64,000 nt of DNA from JAVVHH01 sp964235765. GTDB lineage: Bacteria > Pseudomonadota > Alphaproteobacteria > Acetobacterales > Acetobacteraceae. Positions 25,089 through 32,457 of the stretch are shown here, in pieces. The position numbers and the translations under genes are program-made. Every line of letters starts with the position of its first letter. Position 1 is the first letter of the stretch. The stretch spans positions 1 through 64,000 of the forward strand of contig CAXSDH010000007.1 in assembly GCA_964235765.1 (NCBI GenBank). Direction: 5' to 3'. Under the pieces are notes generated by a model that was not told the DNA's origin, did not search any database, and saw only the letters and a list, made by a program, of their open reading frames with translations.

Positions 25089-25306
25089 CTCGGCATCCAC
25101 CGCGGCGCGGCTTCGGTCGCGGAACGCAACTGCTTCTCTTGCACCCGCCGCTGCTGGCCCTCCGGCCCGAGCTGGATATGATACTGGTAATCCGCGCCCT
25201 CCTTGGGGAGAAGGCGCGTCACCTTGCCGCTGGTCAGGTTGCCAGCGATCTCGCCGGCGCCCGGCGAGAACACGACAGCCTGACCCAGACTATATTTATG
25301 GCTCAT
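25085..25306 (-). CDS. Small conserved protein downstream of cspA, unknown
   Basis: 73 residues, MSHKYSLGQAVVFSPG..., predicted mostly beta: a short SH3/KOW-like pattern with VVFSPGAGEIAG, GKVTRLLPKEGADYQYHIQLGPEGQQRRV. Similar short proteins with a 'YRVRS..E..ERVV.E..L' ending are common in alphaproteobacteria but have no known function. It lies nine bases after cspA on the same strand, so both are probably transcribed together. Its stop overlaps the stop of the convergent membrane-protein gene by four bases. Confidence 0.72.
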   Translation of the reverse strand: MSHKYSLGQAVVFSPGAGEIAGNLTSGKVTRLLPKEGADYQYHIQLGPEGQQRRVQEKQLRSATEAAPRWMPS

Positions 25307-25315
25307 TCCAGGCGA

Positions 25316-25522
25316 TCAGGCCGCCTTGAGATTGACGGCCGCAGTCTTGCCCTGGCGCCCCTGCTCGAGGTCGAAGCTGACCTTCTGCCCTTCGTTAAGG
25401 TTGCCGAGTCCGGCCTGCTCAACTGCGGAAATGTGCACGAACACGTCGCCGCCGCCATTGTCGGGCTGGATGAAACCAAAGCCCTTTGTGGAATTGAACC
25501 ACTTAACCGTACCAAGTGCCAT
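25316..25522 (-). CDS. cspA: Cold shock protein, CspA family
   Basis: 68-residue single-stranded nucleic-acid-binding protein; an RNA chaperone that melts structure in mRNA. RNP1 KGFGFI and RNP2 VFVHI are intact, with the usual opening MALGTVKWFNSTKGFGF. The ATG at 25522 has GGAG nine bases upstream, so longer upstream starts are rejected. The roughly 220-base gap to the divergent binding-protein gene leaves room for the long 5' leader typical of csp genes. It also holds two CACGTG hexamers. Confidence 0.96.
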   Translation of the reverse strand: MALGTVKWFNSTKGFGFIQPDNGGGDVFVHISAVEQAGLGNLNEGQKVSFDLEQGRQGKTAAVNLKAA

Positions 25523-25567
25523 AACCTGCTCCATAAGAGAATGTGTGGGGGGCGACGGGGCTTCCCT

Positions 25568-25583
25568 CACGTGAGATCACGTG
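25568..25583. promoter_or_regulatory. Two CACGTG hexamers ten bases apart upstream of cspA
   Basis: CACGTG occurs at 25568-25573 and 25578-25583, i.e. two self-complementary boxes spaced one DNA helical turn, 46-61 bases before the cspA start codon. The first sits in an 8-base palindrome TCACGTGA. The placement fits a dimeric regulator site, or an element of the mRNA leader. The cognate factor is unknown. Confidence 0.35.
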
Positions 25584-25693
25584 CAACCCGGGGCCAAGAC
25601 ACCCGACCATAGGCGATGTTCCACCGAAACACCAGCCCCGGCCTTCGCCATATGGCCCGGCTCTTGCAGGCTCCCGGCCTTCAAGCCTCTGGC

Positions 25694-25703
25694 GTTTGCA
25701 AAC
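25694..25703. promoter_or_regulatory. GTTTGCAAAC palindrome ahead of the amino-acid importer
   Basis: A perfect ten-base palindrome, AT-richer than its surroundings, 41 bases before the binding-protein ATG at 25744. It could be an operator overlapping the promoter. I could not place a convincing -35/-10 pair here. Confidence 0.25.
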
Positions 25704-25743
25704 CTATGTGGCAAGATCGCCGGACGATACATTGGAGAGAGAA

Positions 25744-26571
25744 ATGCCTGGATTGGGACGCAGAGGCCTATTCGCTCTGACAGCCGCGGCCACGCTCGCC
25801 GCCAAGGCCGCGAGCGCCGAGGAGGCGCTGGCCCGGGTCAAGGGCAGCGGCGTGCTGCGGGTGGGCACGGAAACGCAGTTCGCGCCGTTCGACTTTTTGG
25901 ACAACGGCAAGCCAGCCGGGCTGAACTACGACCTATTCGCCGATCTGGGCCGCGACATGGGCCTGAAGATCGAGTTCGTCGCCCTGCCATGGGAGAGCGT
26001 GCTGCCGGGGCTCGAAGCCGGCAAGTTCGACATGGTCGCCGGCCCCGCCACCATCACCAAGGCGCGCATGGAGCGTTTCCGCTTTACCCCGCCGATCGCC
26101 GAGGCCACATGCGGCCTGCTGAAAAAGGCCGGCGACACCACGCTCAACAAGCCCGAGGACATCGCGGGCAAGGCGATCGGCTCCGGCAAGGCGACTTCGC
26201 AACTGGAGCAACTGAAGAAGTTCTCCGCCTCGCTGCCGACGCCCGCGATCGTTCGTGAATACGTCGATTTCAGCCAGGGCTATGCCGACCTCGCCGCGGG
26301 CCGGATCGCGGGCGTGGCCAATTCGCTGCCCAACATCGCCTATGTCGCGGCTACCCGGCCGGAAGCCTTTGCGCTGGTGCCGACGCCATTCGGGGAGAAA
26401 ACCTACTTCGGCTACATCGGCCGCAAGGACGCGGACTATGCCGGCCTCATGGATGCCGTGGACGCGGCCCTGTTGAAAATCAAGGCGGATGGCCGGTTGG
26501 CCGCGCTGCAGCAGAAGTGGTTCAAGACAACCTTCCAAACGCCTGACCGCGTGACCAACCCATCCGTCTAG
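25744..26571 (+). CDS. Polar amino-acid-type ABC substrate-binding protein (SBP family 3)
   Basis: 275-residue periplasmic receptor. The N-terminus MPGLGRRGLFALTAAATLAAKAASA is a signal peptide with a twin arginine followed by G-L-F, so Tat export is possible although Sec would also fit. SBP_bac_3 features: LRVGTETQFAPFDFLDNGKPAGLNYDL, PWESVLPGLEAGKFDMVAG, and the late FGYIGRKDADYAGLMDAVDAALLKIKADG. GGAGAG precedes the ATG. It heads a four-gene importer. The ligand is not defined by sequence; polar amino acid or similar amino compound. Confidence 0.9.
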   Translation: MPGLGRRGLFALTAAATLAAKAASAEEALARVKGSGVLRVGTETQFAPFDFLDNGKPAGLNYDLFADLGRDMGLKIEFVALPWESVLPGLEAGKFDMVAGPATITKARMERFRFTPPIAEATCGLLKKAGDTTLNKPEDIAGKAIGSGKATSQLEQLKKFSASLPTPAIVREYVDFSQGYADLAAGRIAGVANSLPNIAYVAATRPEAFALVPTPFGEKTYFGYIGRKDADYAGLMDAVDAALLKIKADGRLAALQQKWFKTTFQTPDRVTNPSV

Positions 26572-26589
26572 GCAGGCCGGGCCAGGCCT

Positions 26590-26617
26590 GCACGACCAGA
26601 CGGGCACGACAAGACGG
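26590..26617. repeat. Two 14-base tandem copies before the first permease gene
   Basis: GCACGACCAGACGG (26590-26603) and GCACGACAAGACGG (26604-26617) differ at one base and end two bases before the permease ATG at 26620; GCATGACCTGG then resembles a partial third copy. This probably arose by slippage, with the start codon created in the repeat edge. Confidence 0.7.
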
Positions 26618-26619
26618 GC

Positions 26620-27258
26620 ATGACCTGGCCGGCGCTGTCCTTGCTGCTGCTCGGCGCGGGTATGACGGCGGCGATCAGCGCAGTGTCGGTCGTCGCCGGC
26701 CTGCTGCTCGGCCTCGCGGTGTGCGGCGCATCGCTCGCGCCGTCCCGCGGGCTGCGCCTGTTCGCCGCGACCTATGTCAGCTTCTTCCGTGGCGTGCCGC
26801 TGCTGGTGCAACTCCTCCTGCTCTATCATGTGCTGCCGCGCCTCGGCGTCGACCTGCCGGGAATCGCCGCCGCCGTGCTGGGCCTGACGCTCTGCACCGC
26901 CGCCTACCAAGCAGAGAACCTGCGCGGCGGCTTCGTCAACGTGCCGGCCGGGCTCATCGAGGCCGGCCGCATGGTCGGCATGACGGCGCGCCAGGTCATG
27001 GTGCGGGTGCGGGCGCCGATCGCGCTGCGGCTCACCCTGCCCGCCGTCGTCAACGAGGCGATCCTGATCCTGAAAGCGTCCTCGCTCGTTTCCGTCGTCG
27101 GCGTGGCCGACCTCACGCGGACGGCGCAGAACATCGCGTCGAGCAACTACCGCCCGATCGAGACCTTCGCCACCGCGGGCGCGCTCTACCTCGTGCTGAA
27201 CCTCGGCGTTGGCGGCGCGGGCGAGGGGCTTGGGCGCATGCTGGGGCGCGGCCGGTGA
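26620..27258 (+). CDS. Amino-acid ABC permease (HisM/GlnP family)
   Basis: 212-residue inner-membrane permease of the HAAT family, five hydrophobic helices, with the family block TYVSFFRGVPLLVQLLLLYHVLP near residues 50-72. The EAA loop is PAGLIEAGRMVGMTARQVMVRVRAPIALRLTLPA. It pairs with the second permease to make the translocation channel. The start sits just after a tandem repeat and lacks a strong ribosome site. The stop overlaps the next gene's GTG start (GTGA). Confidence 0.92.
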   Translation: MTWPALSLLLLGAGMTAAISAVSVVAGLLLGLAVCGASLAPSRGLRLFAATYVSFFRGVPLLVQLLLLYHVLPRLGVDLPGIAAAVLGLTLCTAAYQAENLRGGFVNVPAGLIEAGRMVGMTARQVMVRVRAPIALRLTLPAVVNEAILILKASSLVSVVGVADLTRTAQNIASSNYRPIETFATAGALYLVLNLGVGGAGEGLGRMLGRGR

Positions 27259-27911
27259 GTTTCGGGCTGATCCAGGCGTCGCTGCCCGAAATCCTCGAGG
27301 GCCTCGGCTACACCTTGCTGATGTGGCTGCCGGGCAGCGTTCTGGCCATGGCGCTCGGCCTGCTGGTCGCCATCCTGCGCCACTATGGCGGCGCGACGAT
27401 CGACCGCACGCTGCACGTGCTGCTGGGCGTGTTGCGCGGAACGCCGTTCCTGGTTCAGATTTTCCTGCTCTACTACGGCGGTCCGTTCATCGGCCTTGAG
27501 CTGGATGCGCCCACCGCCGGGCTCGTCGGGCTCTCGGTTTACGGAGCGGCCTACTTCGCCGAGATCATCCGCGGCGGCTTCCAGGCCGTGCCGCGCGGCC
27601 ATGCCGAGGCGGCGGCTTGCGTCGGGCTCTCCCGCGGGCAGACGCTGCGGCGGGTGCTGCTGCCGGAGATGGCGTTGCTGGTGCTGCCCAGCGGCGTCAA
27701 CATGCTGGTCGTGCTGATGAAGGAAACGGCGGTGCTGTCCATCATCACGGTGCCCGAACTCACGGCGGCGATCACCGGCATCGGCTCGCTGCACTTCGCC
27801 TATGCCGAGGCGGCGTTCATGCTCGCGGTTTGCTACTGGGGGCTGACGGAGGCGACCGGGCTGGGTGGCCGCTTGCTCGAACGGCGGCTGCACCGGTTCC
27901 GGCTCGCATGA
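27255..27911 (+). CDS. Amino-acid ABC permease, second subunit
   Basis: 218-residue permease of the same family. Key segments are LLGVLRGTPFLVQIFLLYYGGPF and the EAA loop PRGHAEAAACVGLSRGQTLRRVLLPEMALLVLPSGVN. It begins with GTG 27255, overlapping the first permease stop. It ends in ATGA shared with the ATPase gene. Two different permeases plus one receptor and one ATPase give the usual ABC amino-acid importer. Confidence 0.92.
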   Translation: MSFGLIQASLPEILEGLGYTLLMWLPGSVLAMALGLLVAILRHYGGATIDRTLHVLLGVLRGTPFLVQIFLLYYGGPFIGLELDAPTAGLVGLSVYGAAYFAEIIRGGFQAVPRGHAEAAACVGLSRGQTLRRVLLPEMALLVLPSGVNMLVVLMKETAVLSIITVPELTAAITGIGSLHFAYAEAAFMLAVCYWGLTEATGLGGRLLERRLHRFRLA

Positions 27912-28726
27912 CGCCCGCCATCCGGCTGACCGGCGTTGCGAAGGATTACGGGGCGAACCGGGTGCTGCATGGCGTCGACCTCGTCGTGCAGCCCGGCGAG
28001 GTCGCCTGCCTGATCGGCCCGTCCGGTTCCGGCAAGAGCACCCTGCTGCGCTGCATGGCGTTCCTGGAGGAGCACGACGACGGGCTGATCGAGATCGCCG
28101 GCCACCCGCTGGGCTTTGCGCCGGGTCCGGATGGGCAGCGCATGCGGCTGCCCGAGGCCGAGATCGCGCGGGTGCGCCGGGGCATCGGCATGGTGTTCCA
28201 GCAGTTCAACCTGTGGCCGCACCGCACGGCGCTCGGCAACGTGGCCGAGGCGTTGCGCTTCGTGCTGCGGATGCGCCGGCCGGCGGCGGAGGAGCGGGCG
28301 ATGGCCTACCTGGAGCGCGTGGGCCTGGCCGACCGCGCCGGGCACTACCCGTCGGAGTTGTCCGGCGGGCAGCAGCAACGGGTGGCCATCGCCCGCGCCC
28401 TGGCCTTGCAGCCCGCCATCATGCTGTTCGACGAGCCGACCTCCTCCCTGGACCCCGAGCTGACCGGGGAGGTGCTGAACGTCATGCGCGGCTTGGCCGC
28501 GGACGGCATGACGATGGTGATCGTGACGCACGAGATCGGCTTCGCCGCACACGTGGCGCAGCACGTGGCGTTCCTGGAGCATGGACGGGTGGCGCTGGAG
28601 GGCGGTGCGGCGGAGGTGTTCCGCCGGCCGTGGAACCCACGGCTGGCCCGGTTTCTGGAGACCTATCTGGACCGCGGCGCCTCGATGCTCGTGGCCCCGG
28701 CCTCCCCAGGCTCGAACACCACCTGA
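27908..28726 (+). CDS. Amino-acid ABC ATPase (GlnQ/HisP family)
   Basis: 272-residue ATPase: Walker A GPSGSGKSTL, Q-loop VFQQFNLWPHRT, signature LSGGQQQRVAIARA, Walker B IMLFDEPTSSLDPE, H-loop VTHEIGFA. It is longer than GlnQ (about 240) through an insert of roughly 20 residues after the Walker A domain (PLGFAPGPDGQRMRLPEAE) and a C-terminal tail. The last 64 bases overlap the 3' end of the convergent phnF gene, so the tail ASMLVAPASPGSNTT is antisense to PhnF codons. Confidence 0.92.
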   Translation: MTPAIRLTGVAKDYGANRVLHGVDLVVQPGEVACLIGPSGSGKSTLLRCMAFLEEHDDGLIEIAGHPLGFAPGPDGQRMRLPEAEIARVRRGIGMVFQQFNLWPHRTALGNVAEALRFVLRMRRPAAEERAMAYLERVGLADRAGHYPSELSGGQQQRVAIARALALQPAIMLFDEPTSSLDPELTGEVLNVMRGLAADGMTMVIVTHEIGFAAHVAQHVAFLEHGRVALEGGAAEVFRRPWNPRLARFLETYLDRGASMLVAPASPGSNTT

Positions 28727-29436
28727 ACCCGCGTGCTGGGATAGCGCGCCACGCCGAACTCCACCACGGTCCCTGCGCGGTCAACGTTGGTGTTCTCGCA
28801 CACCAGGAGCGGCCGGGTGCGCGAGACTTGCAATAGATTCGCCTCCACGGCGGTCGGCATGCGGGCGGCCACGCGGGTGATCTGGCGCAAGTAGTCGTCC
28901 ACGCCCACGGCGGCCAAGGCCTCCGTGACGGTCGGGCTGGCCCGCAACGCGGCCAGGATGCCGGGCAGGCGGGGTTGCGGGAAATAGTGGCTAGCCAGGC
29001 TGACGGGCGCCCCGTCGGCCAGGCCCAGCCGTTCCATGAGCGCCACCATAGTGCCCACCGCCAAGCCGAGCCCGGCCGCGACCGGGCCGGTGCAGGCGAG
29101 TTCGCGAACATGCAGCACCTGGCCGGACGGCTCGCGGTTTTGCCGCCGTATCCATTCGGAGAAGCGGGTGCGGGACGAGACGGCATAGTCGAGCATGTCC
29201 TCCGCCACGAAGGAGCCGCGCCCCTGCTCCACCCGCACCAGCCCGCTCCGCACCATCGCCTCGATGGCCCGACGAACCGTGTGCCGGTTCACGCCGAAGC
29301 GCGCGGCGAGCTGCGCCTCGGTGGGCAGCCTCGCGCCCGGCTGCAACCCGGCCGGGCCGATATCGGCCGCCAAGGCCTGGGCGATCCGGCGCCAGAGCGG
29401 CGGCGCGGGCCCAGCGCGCGACTGGTCGTTCGTCAT
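28663..29436 (-). CDS. phnF: PhnF, GntR/HutC-family regulator of phosphonate use
   Basis: 257 residues. An N-terminal winged helix (residues 10-75, GARLPTEAQLAARFGVNRHTVRRAIEAM) is joined to a UTRA effector domain (residues 95-245, HYFPQPRLPGI, CENTNVDRAGTVVEFGVARYP). PhnF represses phn genes, with an effector probably made during phosphate starvation or phosphonate breakdown. It is divergent from phnG, and the gap holds a palindrome with the HutC consensus GTnTAnAC. ATG 29436 is chosen because it begins the conserved part; the longer version extends into the operator region. It overlaps the ABC ATPase gene tail to tail. Confidence 0.9.
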   Translation of the reverse strand: MTNDQSRAGPAPPLWRRIAQALAADIGPAGLQPGARLPTEAQLAARFGVNRHTVRRAIEAMVRSGLVRVEQGRGSFVAEDMLDYAVSSRTRFSEWIRRQNREPSGQVLHVRELACTGPVAAGLGLAVGTMVALMERLGLADGAPVSLASHYFPQPRLPGILAALRASPTVTEALAAVGVDDYLRQITRVAARMPTAVEANLLQVSRTRPLLVCENTNVDRAGTVVEFGVARYPSTRVQVVFEPGEAGATSIEAPRSR

Positions 29437-29478
29437 GCAAACGTCATCCCCCAGCCGGCCGCGCCGTGCGACTTCGGC

Positions 29479-29490
29479 TTGACGATACAA
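29479..29490. promoter_or_regulatory. Upstream TTG-N6-CAA half-matching operator site
   Basis: TTGACGATACAA shares the outer TTG...CAA of the better site 26 bases downstream and lies in a 5-bp inverted repeat GCTTG/CAAGC (29478-29491 region). It may be a second PhnF contact on the -35 side. Weaker than the downstream site. Confidence 0.3.
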
Positions 29491-29505
29491 GCGCCGGACT
29501 ATACT
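29479..29505 (+). promoter_or_regulatory. Candidate phnG operon promoter
   Basis: TTGACG (29479-29484) and TATACT (29500-29505) with a 15-base spacer, 27 bases before the phnG start. The spacer is shorter than ideal, as in some regulated promoters. Both boxes overlap TTG-N6-CAA sites, consistent with repression by PhnF. Confidence 0.35.
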
Positions 29506-29516
29506 TGTCTAGACAA
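29505..29516. promoter_or_regulatory. Likely PhnF operator TTGTCTAGACAA
   Basis: A perfect 12-base palindrome whose core GTCTAGAC exactly fits the GT-N-TA-N-AC consensus known for HutC-subfamily GntR regulators. It lies between divergent phnF and phnG, 17 bases before the phnG start, and touches the candidate -10 box. Binding here would block phnG expression and could autoregulate phnF. Confidence 0.6.
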
Positions 29517-29532
29517 CATGTGGAGGCCTCGC

Positions 29533-29973
29533 GTGCCCGACCAGGCTGAACGGCAACATTGGATGGCAGTGCTGGCCCGCGCGACCCGGGCGGAGCTGGA
29601 GGCGGCGAGCGCTGGGCTGCTGCCCAGCTATACCGCGCTCCGCGGGCCGGAGGCCGGGCTGGTGATGGTGCGCGGGCGTGAGGGCGGCGCCGGCAATCCG
29701 TTCAACCTGGGCGAGGCCACCGTCGTCCGCTGCACCGTCCGAAGCGCCGGAGGCCAGGTCGGCCACGCCTACTGCCTCGGCGGCGACCTGCGCCAGGCGG
29801 AACTCGCCGCCGCCCTGGACGCCGCCTTGCAGGACCCGGCCGCCCATGAAGCCGTCCAGGCCCAGGTGATCCACCCCCTGTCGCACGCGCAGGCCGAGCG
29901 CCGCGGCCAGGTCGCCCGGCGCGCGGCCGCGACCCAGGTGCAGTTCTTCACCATGGCGACGATGCGCACATGA
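29533..29973 (+). CDS. phnG: C-P lyase core subunit PhnG
   Basis: 146 residues, the usual length. PhnG is part of the PhnGHIJ core complex; with PhnI, PhnH and PhnL it exchanges adenine of ATP for a phosphonate to give ribose-5-triphosphate phosphonate. The family block HWMAVLARATRAELE and FNLGEATVVRCTVR with GHAYCLGGDLRQAEL is clear. GTG 29533 is preferred over ATG 29518, because GGAGG ends six bases before the GTG and lies directly after the ATG. First gene of the phnGHIJKLM run. Confidence 0.93.
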   Translation: MPDQAERQHWMAVLARATRAELEAASAGLLPSYTALRGPEAGLVMVRGREGGAGNPFNLGEATVVRCTVRSAGGQVGHAYCLGGDLRQAELAAALDAALQDPAAHEAVQAQVIHPLSHAQAERRGQVARRAAATQVQFFTMATMRT

Positions 29974-29983
29974 GGATGGGCAT

Positions 29984-30556
29984 ATGAGCTTGGGCCATCC
30001 CGGCTTCGCCGATCCGGTTGGCGACAGCCAGGCCTGCTTCCGCGCCGTGCTCGATGCGATGTCACGTCCCGGCCGGGTGCATGCCGTTTCCGCGCCGCAC
30101 GATCCACCGCCGGGCCTCGATCGCAGCACGGCCGCGGTGCTGCTGACGCTGGTAGATGCCGAGACCCCGCTATGGCTCGACTGCGCGGCCGGGGGCGCAG
30201 CCGCTTGGGTGCGCTTCCACTGTGGCGCGCCGCCAGCCGCGGCCGGGGATGCCCTGTTCGGCCTGGCGCTGGGCGGGTTTTCATTGGCGCCGTTCGCGGC
30301 GGGCACGGACGATGCGCCGGAACGCGGCGCCACGGTGATCTGGCAAGTGGAGGCGCTTGGGCAGGGTACCCGTTTCCGCCTGTCCGGCCCCGGGCTCGCC
30401 GCACCAGCGACGCTTTCGGTTGCGGGCCTGCCGGAAGGGTTCCGCGCGGAATGGGAGGCCAATCGCGCCCGGTTTCCCCGTGGCGCCGACCTCATCCTCT
30501 GCGCCGGCGACCGCCTGGCGGCACTGCCCCGCACCGTGCGCATCGAGGAGGGCTAG
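29984..30556 (+). CDS. phnH: C-P lyase core subunit PhnH
   Basis: 190 residues, structural subunit of the core complex with a pseudo-PLP-transferase fold and no known activity of its own. The opening PGFADPVGDSQACFRAVLDAMSRPGRV is the family signature. The ATG at 29984 is 11 bases after the phnG stop with GAGGATGG upstream. The stop TAG is directly followed by the GTG of phnI. Confidence 0.94.
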   Translation: MSLGHPGFADPVGDSQACFRAVLDAMSRPGRVHAVSAPHDPPPGLDRSTAAVLLTLVDAETPLWLDCAAGGAAAWVRFHCGAPPAAAGDALFGLALGGFSLAPFAAGTDDAPERGATVIWQVEALGQGTRFRLSGPGLAAPATLSVAGLPEGFRAEWEANRARFPRGADLILCAGDRLAALPRTVRIEEG

Positions 30557-31618
30557 GTGGCATACGTTGCCGTCAAGGGCGGGGAGCGGGCGATCGACGC
30601 CGCGCACGCGTGGTTGGCCACCGCCCGCCGCGGCGACCCGGCGGTCCCGTTGCTCGACCCGGCGCAAATCGAGCAGCAGCTCGGCCGGGCCGTGGATCGC
30701 GTGATGGCGGAGGGGTCGCTTTACGATCGCGCGTTGGCGGCACTGGCGATCCGGCAGGCGCAGGGCGACCTGATCGAGGCCGCGTTCCTGCTGCGCGCCT
30801 ATCGCACCACCCTGCCACGTTTCCTGCACAGCGAGCCCGTGGAGACGGCCGACATGCTCGCGATGCGCCGCGTGTCCGCCATCTTCAAGGACCTGCCCGG
30901 CGGCCAGGTGCTCGGCCCCACCTACGACTACACGCACCGGCTGCTCGACTTCGGCCAGCAAGCCTCGCCGCCGCGGCCGCCGGAGACGCAAGCCGACCCC
31001 GCCCCCCTACCGCCCGTGTTCGGCATCCTCGGCCGCGAAGACCTGGTGGAGCCGGACCGGCCCGCCGCCAGCGCCACCCCCGGCGACCTGACGCGCGAGC
31101 CGCTCGCCTTCCCCGCCGCCCGCGACCTGCGGCTCCAGGCTCTGGCCCGCGGTGACGAAGGCTTCCTGCTGTCGCTCGGCTACTCCTCGCAGCGCGGCTA
31201 TGGCGGGGCGCACCCGTTCGTGGGCGAGCTGCGGGTGGGCGAAGCGGCCGTGGAGATCGCGCCACCCGAGTTGGGCTTCGCAATCAGCATCGGCGAAGTG
31301 GTGCTGACCGAGTGCCAGATGGTCAACCAGTTCGCCGGCAGCAAGCAGGCGCCGCCTCAGTTCACCCGCGGCTACGGCTTGTGCTTCGGCCAGAGCGAGC
31401 GCCGGGCGATGGGCATGTCGCTGGTGGACCGGGCGATGCGGGCAGAGGAGCTGGGCGAGCCGGTGGCGGCGCCGGCGCAGAACGTGGAGTTCGTGCTGTC
31501 CCACTGCGACAACGTCGAGGCGACGGGCTTCGTCGAGCACCTGAAGCTGCCGCACTACGTCGACTTCCAGAGCGAGTTGGAGACGGTCCGCCGCATGCGC
31601 CGGGATGCTGCAGAATGA
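30557..31618 (+). CDS. phnI: C-P lyase core subunit PhnI
   Basis: 353 residues. PhnI supplies the nucleosidase-type activity that attaches the phosphonate to ribose C1 of ATP, together with G, H and L. The start MAYVAVKGGERAID and the block RRVSAIFKDLPGGQVLGPTYDYTHRLLDF are diagnostic, as is LSHCDNVEATGFVEHLKLPHYVDFQSEL at the end. It starts with GTG immediately after the phnH stop, with GAGGAGGG upstream. It overlaps phnJ by ATGA. Confidence 0.95.
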   Translation: MAYVAVKGGERAIDAAHAWLATARRGDPAVPLLDPAQIEQQLGRAVDRVMAEGSLYDRALAALAIRQAQGDLIEAAFLLRAYRTTLPRFLHSEPVETADMLAMRRVSAIFKDLPGGQVLGPTYDYTHRLLDFGQQASPPRPPETQADPAPLPPVFGILGREDLVEPDRPAASATPGDLTREPLAFPAARDLRLQALARGDEGFLLSLGYSSQRGYGGAHPFVGELRVGEAAVEIAPPELGFAISIGEVVLTECQMVNQFAGSKQAPPQFTRGYGLCFGQSERRAMGMSLVDRAMRAEELGEPVAAPAQNVEFVLSHCDNVEATGFVEHLKLPHYVDFQSELETVRRMRRDAAE

Positions 31619-32457
31619 GCTACACCTTCGCCTACCTGGACGAGCAGACCAAGCGGATGATCCGCCGGGCGATCCTGAAGGGCGTGGCCATTCCAGGCCA
31701 CCAGGTGCCGTTCGGCAGCCGCGACATGCCGCTGCCCTATGGCTGGGGCACCGGCGGCATCCAGGTCACGGCCAGCATCCTGGGGCGGGACGACGTGCTG
31801 AAGGTGATCGACCAGGGGGCCGACGACACCACCAACGCCGTCAGCATCCGCCGCTTCTTCGCCCGCACCGCCGGCGTGCGCACCACAACCCGCACGGCCG
31901 AGGCCAGCATCATCCAAACCCGGCACCGCATCCCGGAGACCCCGCTTTGCCAAGGCCAAATCCTGGTGTACCAGGTGCCGCAGCCCGAACCGATGTCGAA
32001 GCTCGAGCCCAGCCGCGCCGAGACCCGGCGCATGCACGGCCTGGCCGAATACGGCCTGATGCACGTGAAGCTCTATGAGGACATCACCCGGTACGGCCAT
32101 GTGGCCGTCAGCTACGACTTTCCGGTGATGGTGAACGGCCGCTACCTGATGTCTCCCTCGCCGATCCCGGCCTACGACAATCCGAAGCTGCACATGATGC
32201 CCGCGTTGCAGTTGTTCGGCGCCGGCCGGGAGAAACGCATCTACGCCATCCCGCCCTATACCGAAGTCCGCTCGCTCGACTTCGACGACCACCCGTTCCG
32301 CCCGGCCCGTGCGCCCCACGCCTGCGCGCTGTGCGGCTCGGCCGAGAGCTACCTCGACGAGGTGGTGACCGACGACCGGGGCACGCGCATGTACGTGTGC
32401 TCCGACACGGACTACTGCGGCGAGCGCGCCGCCGTGCAGCGGGATGCGGCTGAATGA
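31615..32457 (+). CDS. phnJ: Carbon-phosphorus lyase PhnJ (radical SAM)
   Basis: 280 residues. PhnJ uses a 4Fe-4S cluster and SAM to break the C-P bond of ribosyl phosphonate, releasing the alkane and a cyclic ribose phosphate. Its four cysteines, C237-x2-C240-x21-C262-x5-C268, have the same spacing as E. coli C241, C244, C266 and C272, so both cluster ligands and the catalytic Cys are present. Opening YTFAYLDEQTKRMIRRAILK is typical. It is coupled to phnI and phnK by four-base overlaps. Confidence 0.97.
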   Translation: MSYTFAYLDEQTKRMIRRAILKGVAIPGHQVPFGSRDMPLPYGWGTGGIQVTASILGRDDVLKVIDQGADDTTNAVSIRRFFARTAGVRTTTRTAEASIIQTRHRIPETPLCQGQILVYQVPQPEPMSKLEPSRAETRRMHGLAEYGLMHVKLYEDITRYGHVAVSYDFPVMVNGRYLMSPSPIPAYDNPKLHMMPALQLFGAGREKRIYAIPPYTEVRSLDFDDHPFRPARAPHACALCGSAESYLDEVVTDDRGTRMYVCSDTDYCGERAAVQRDAAE

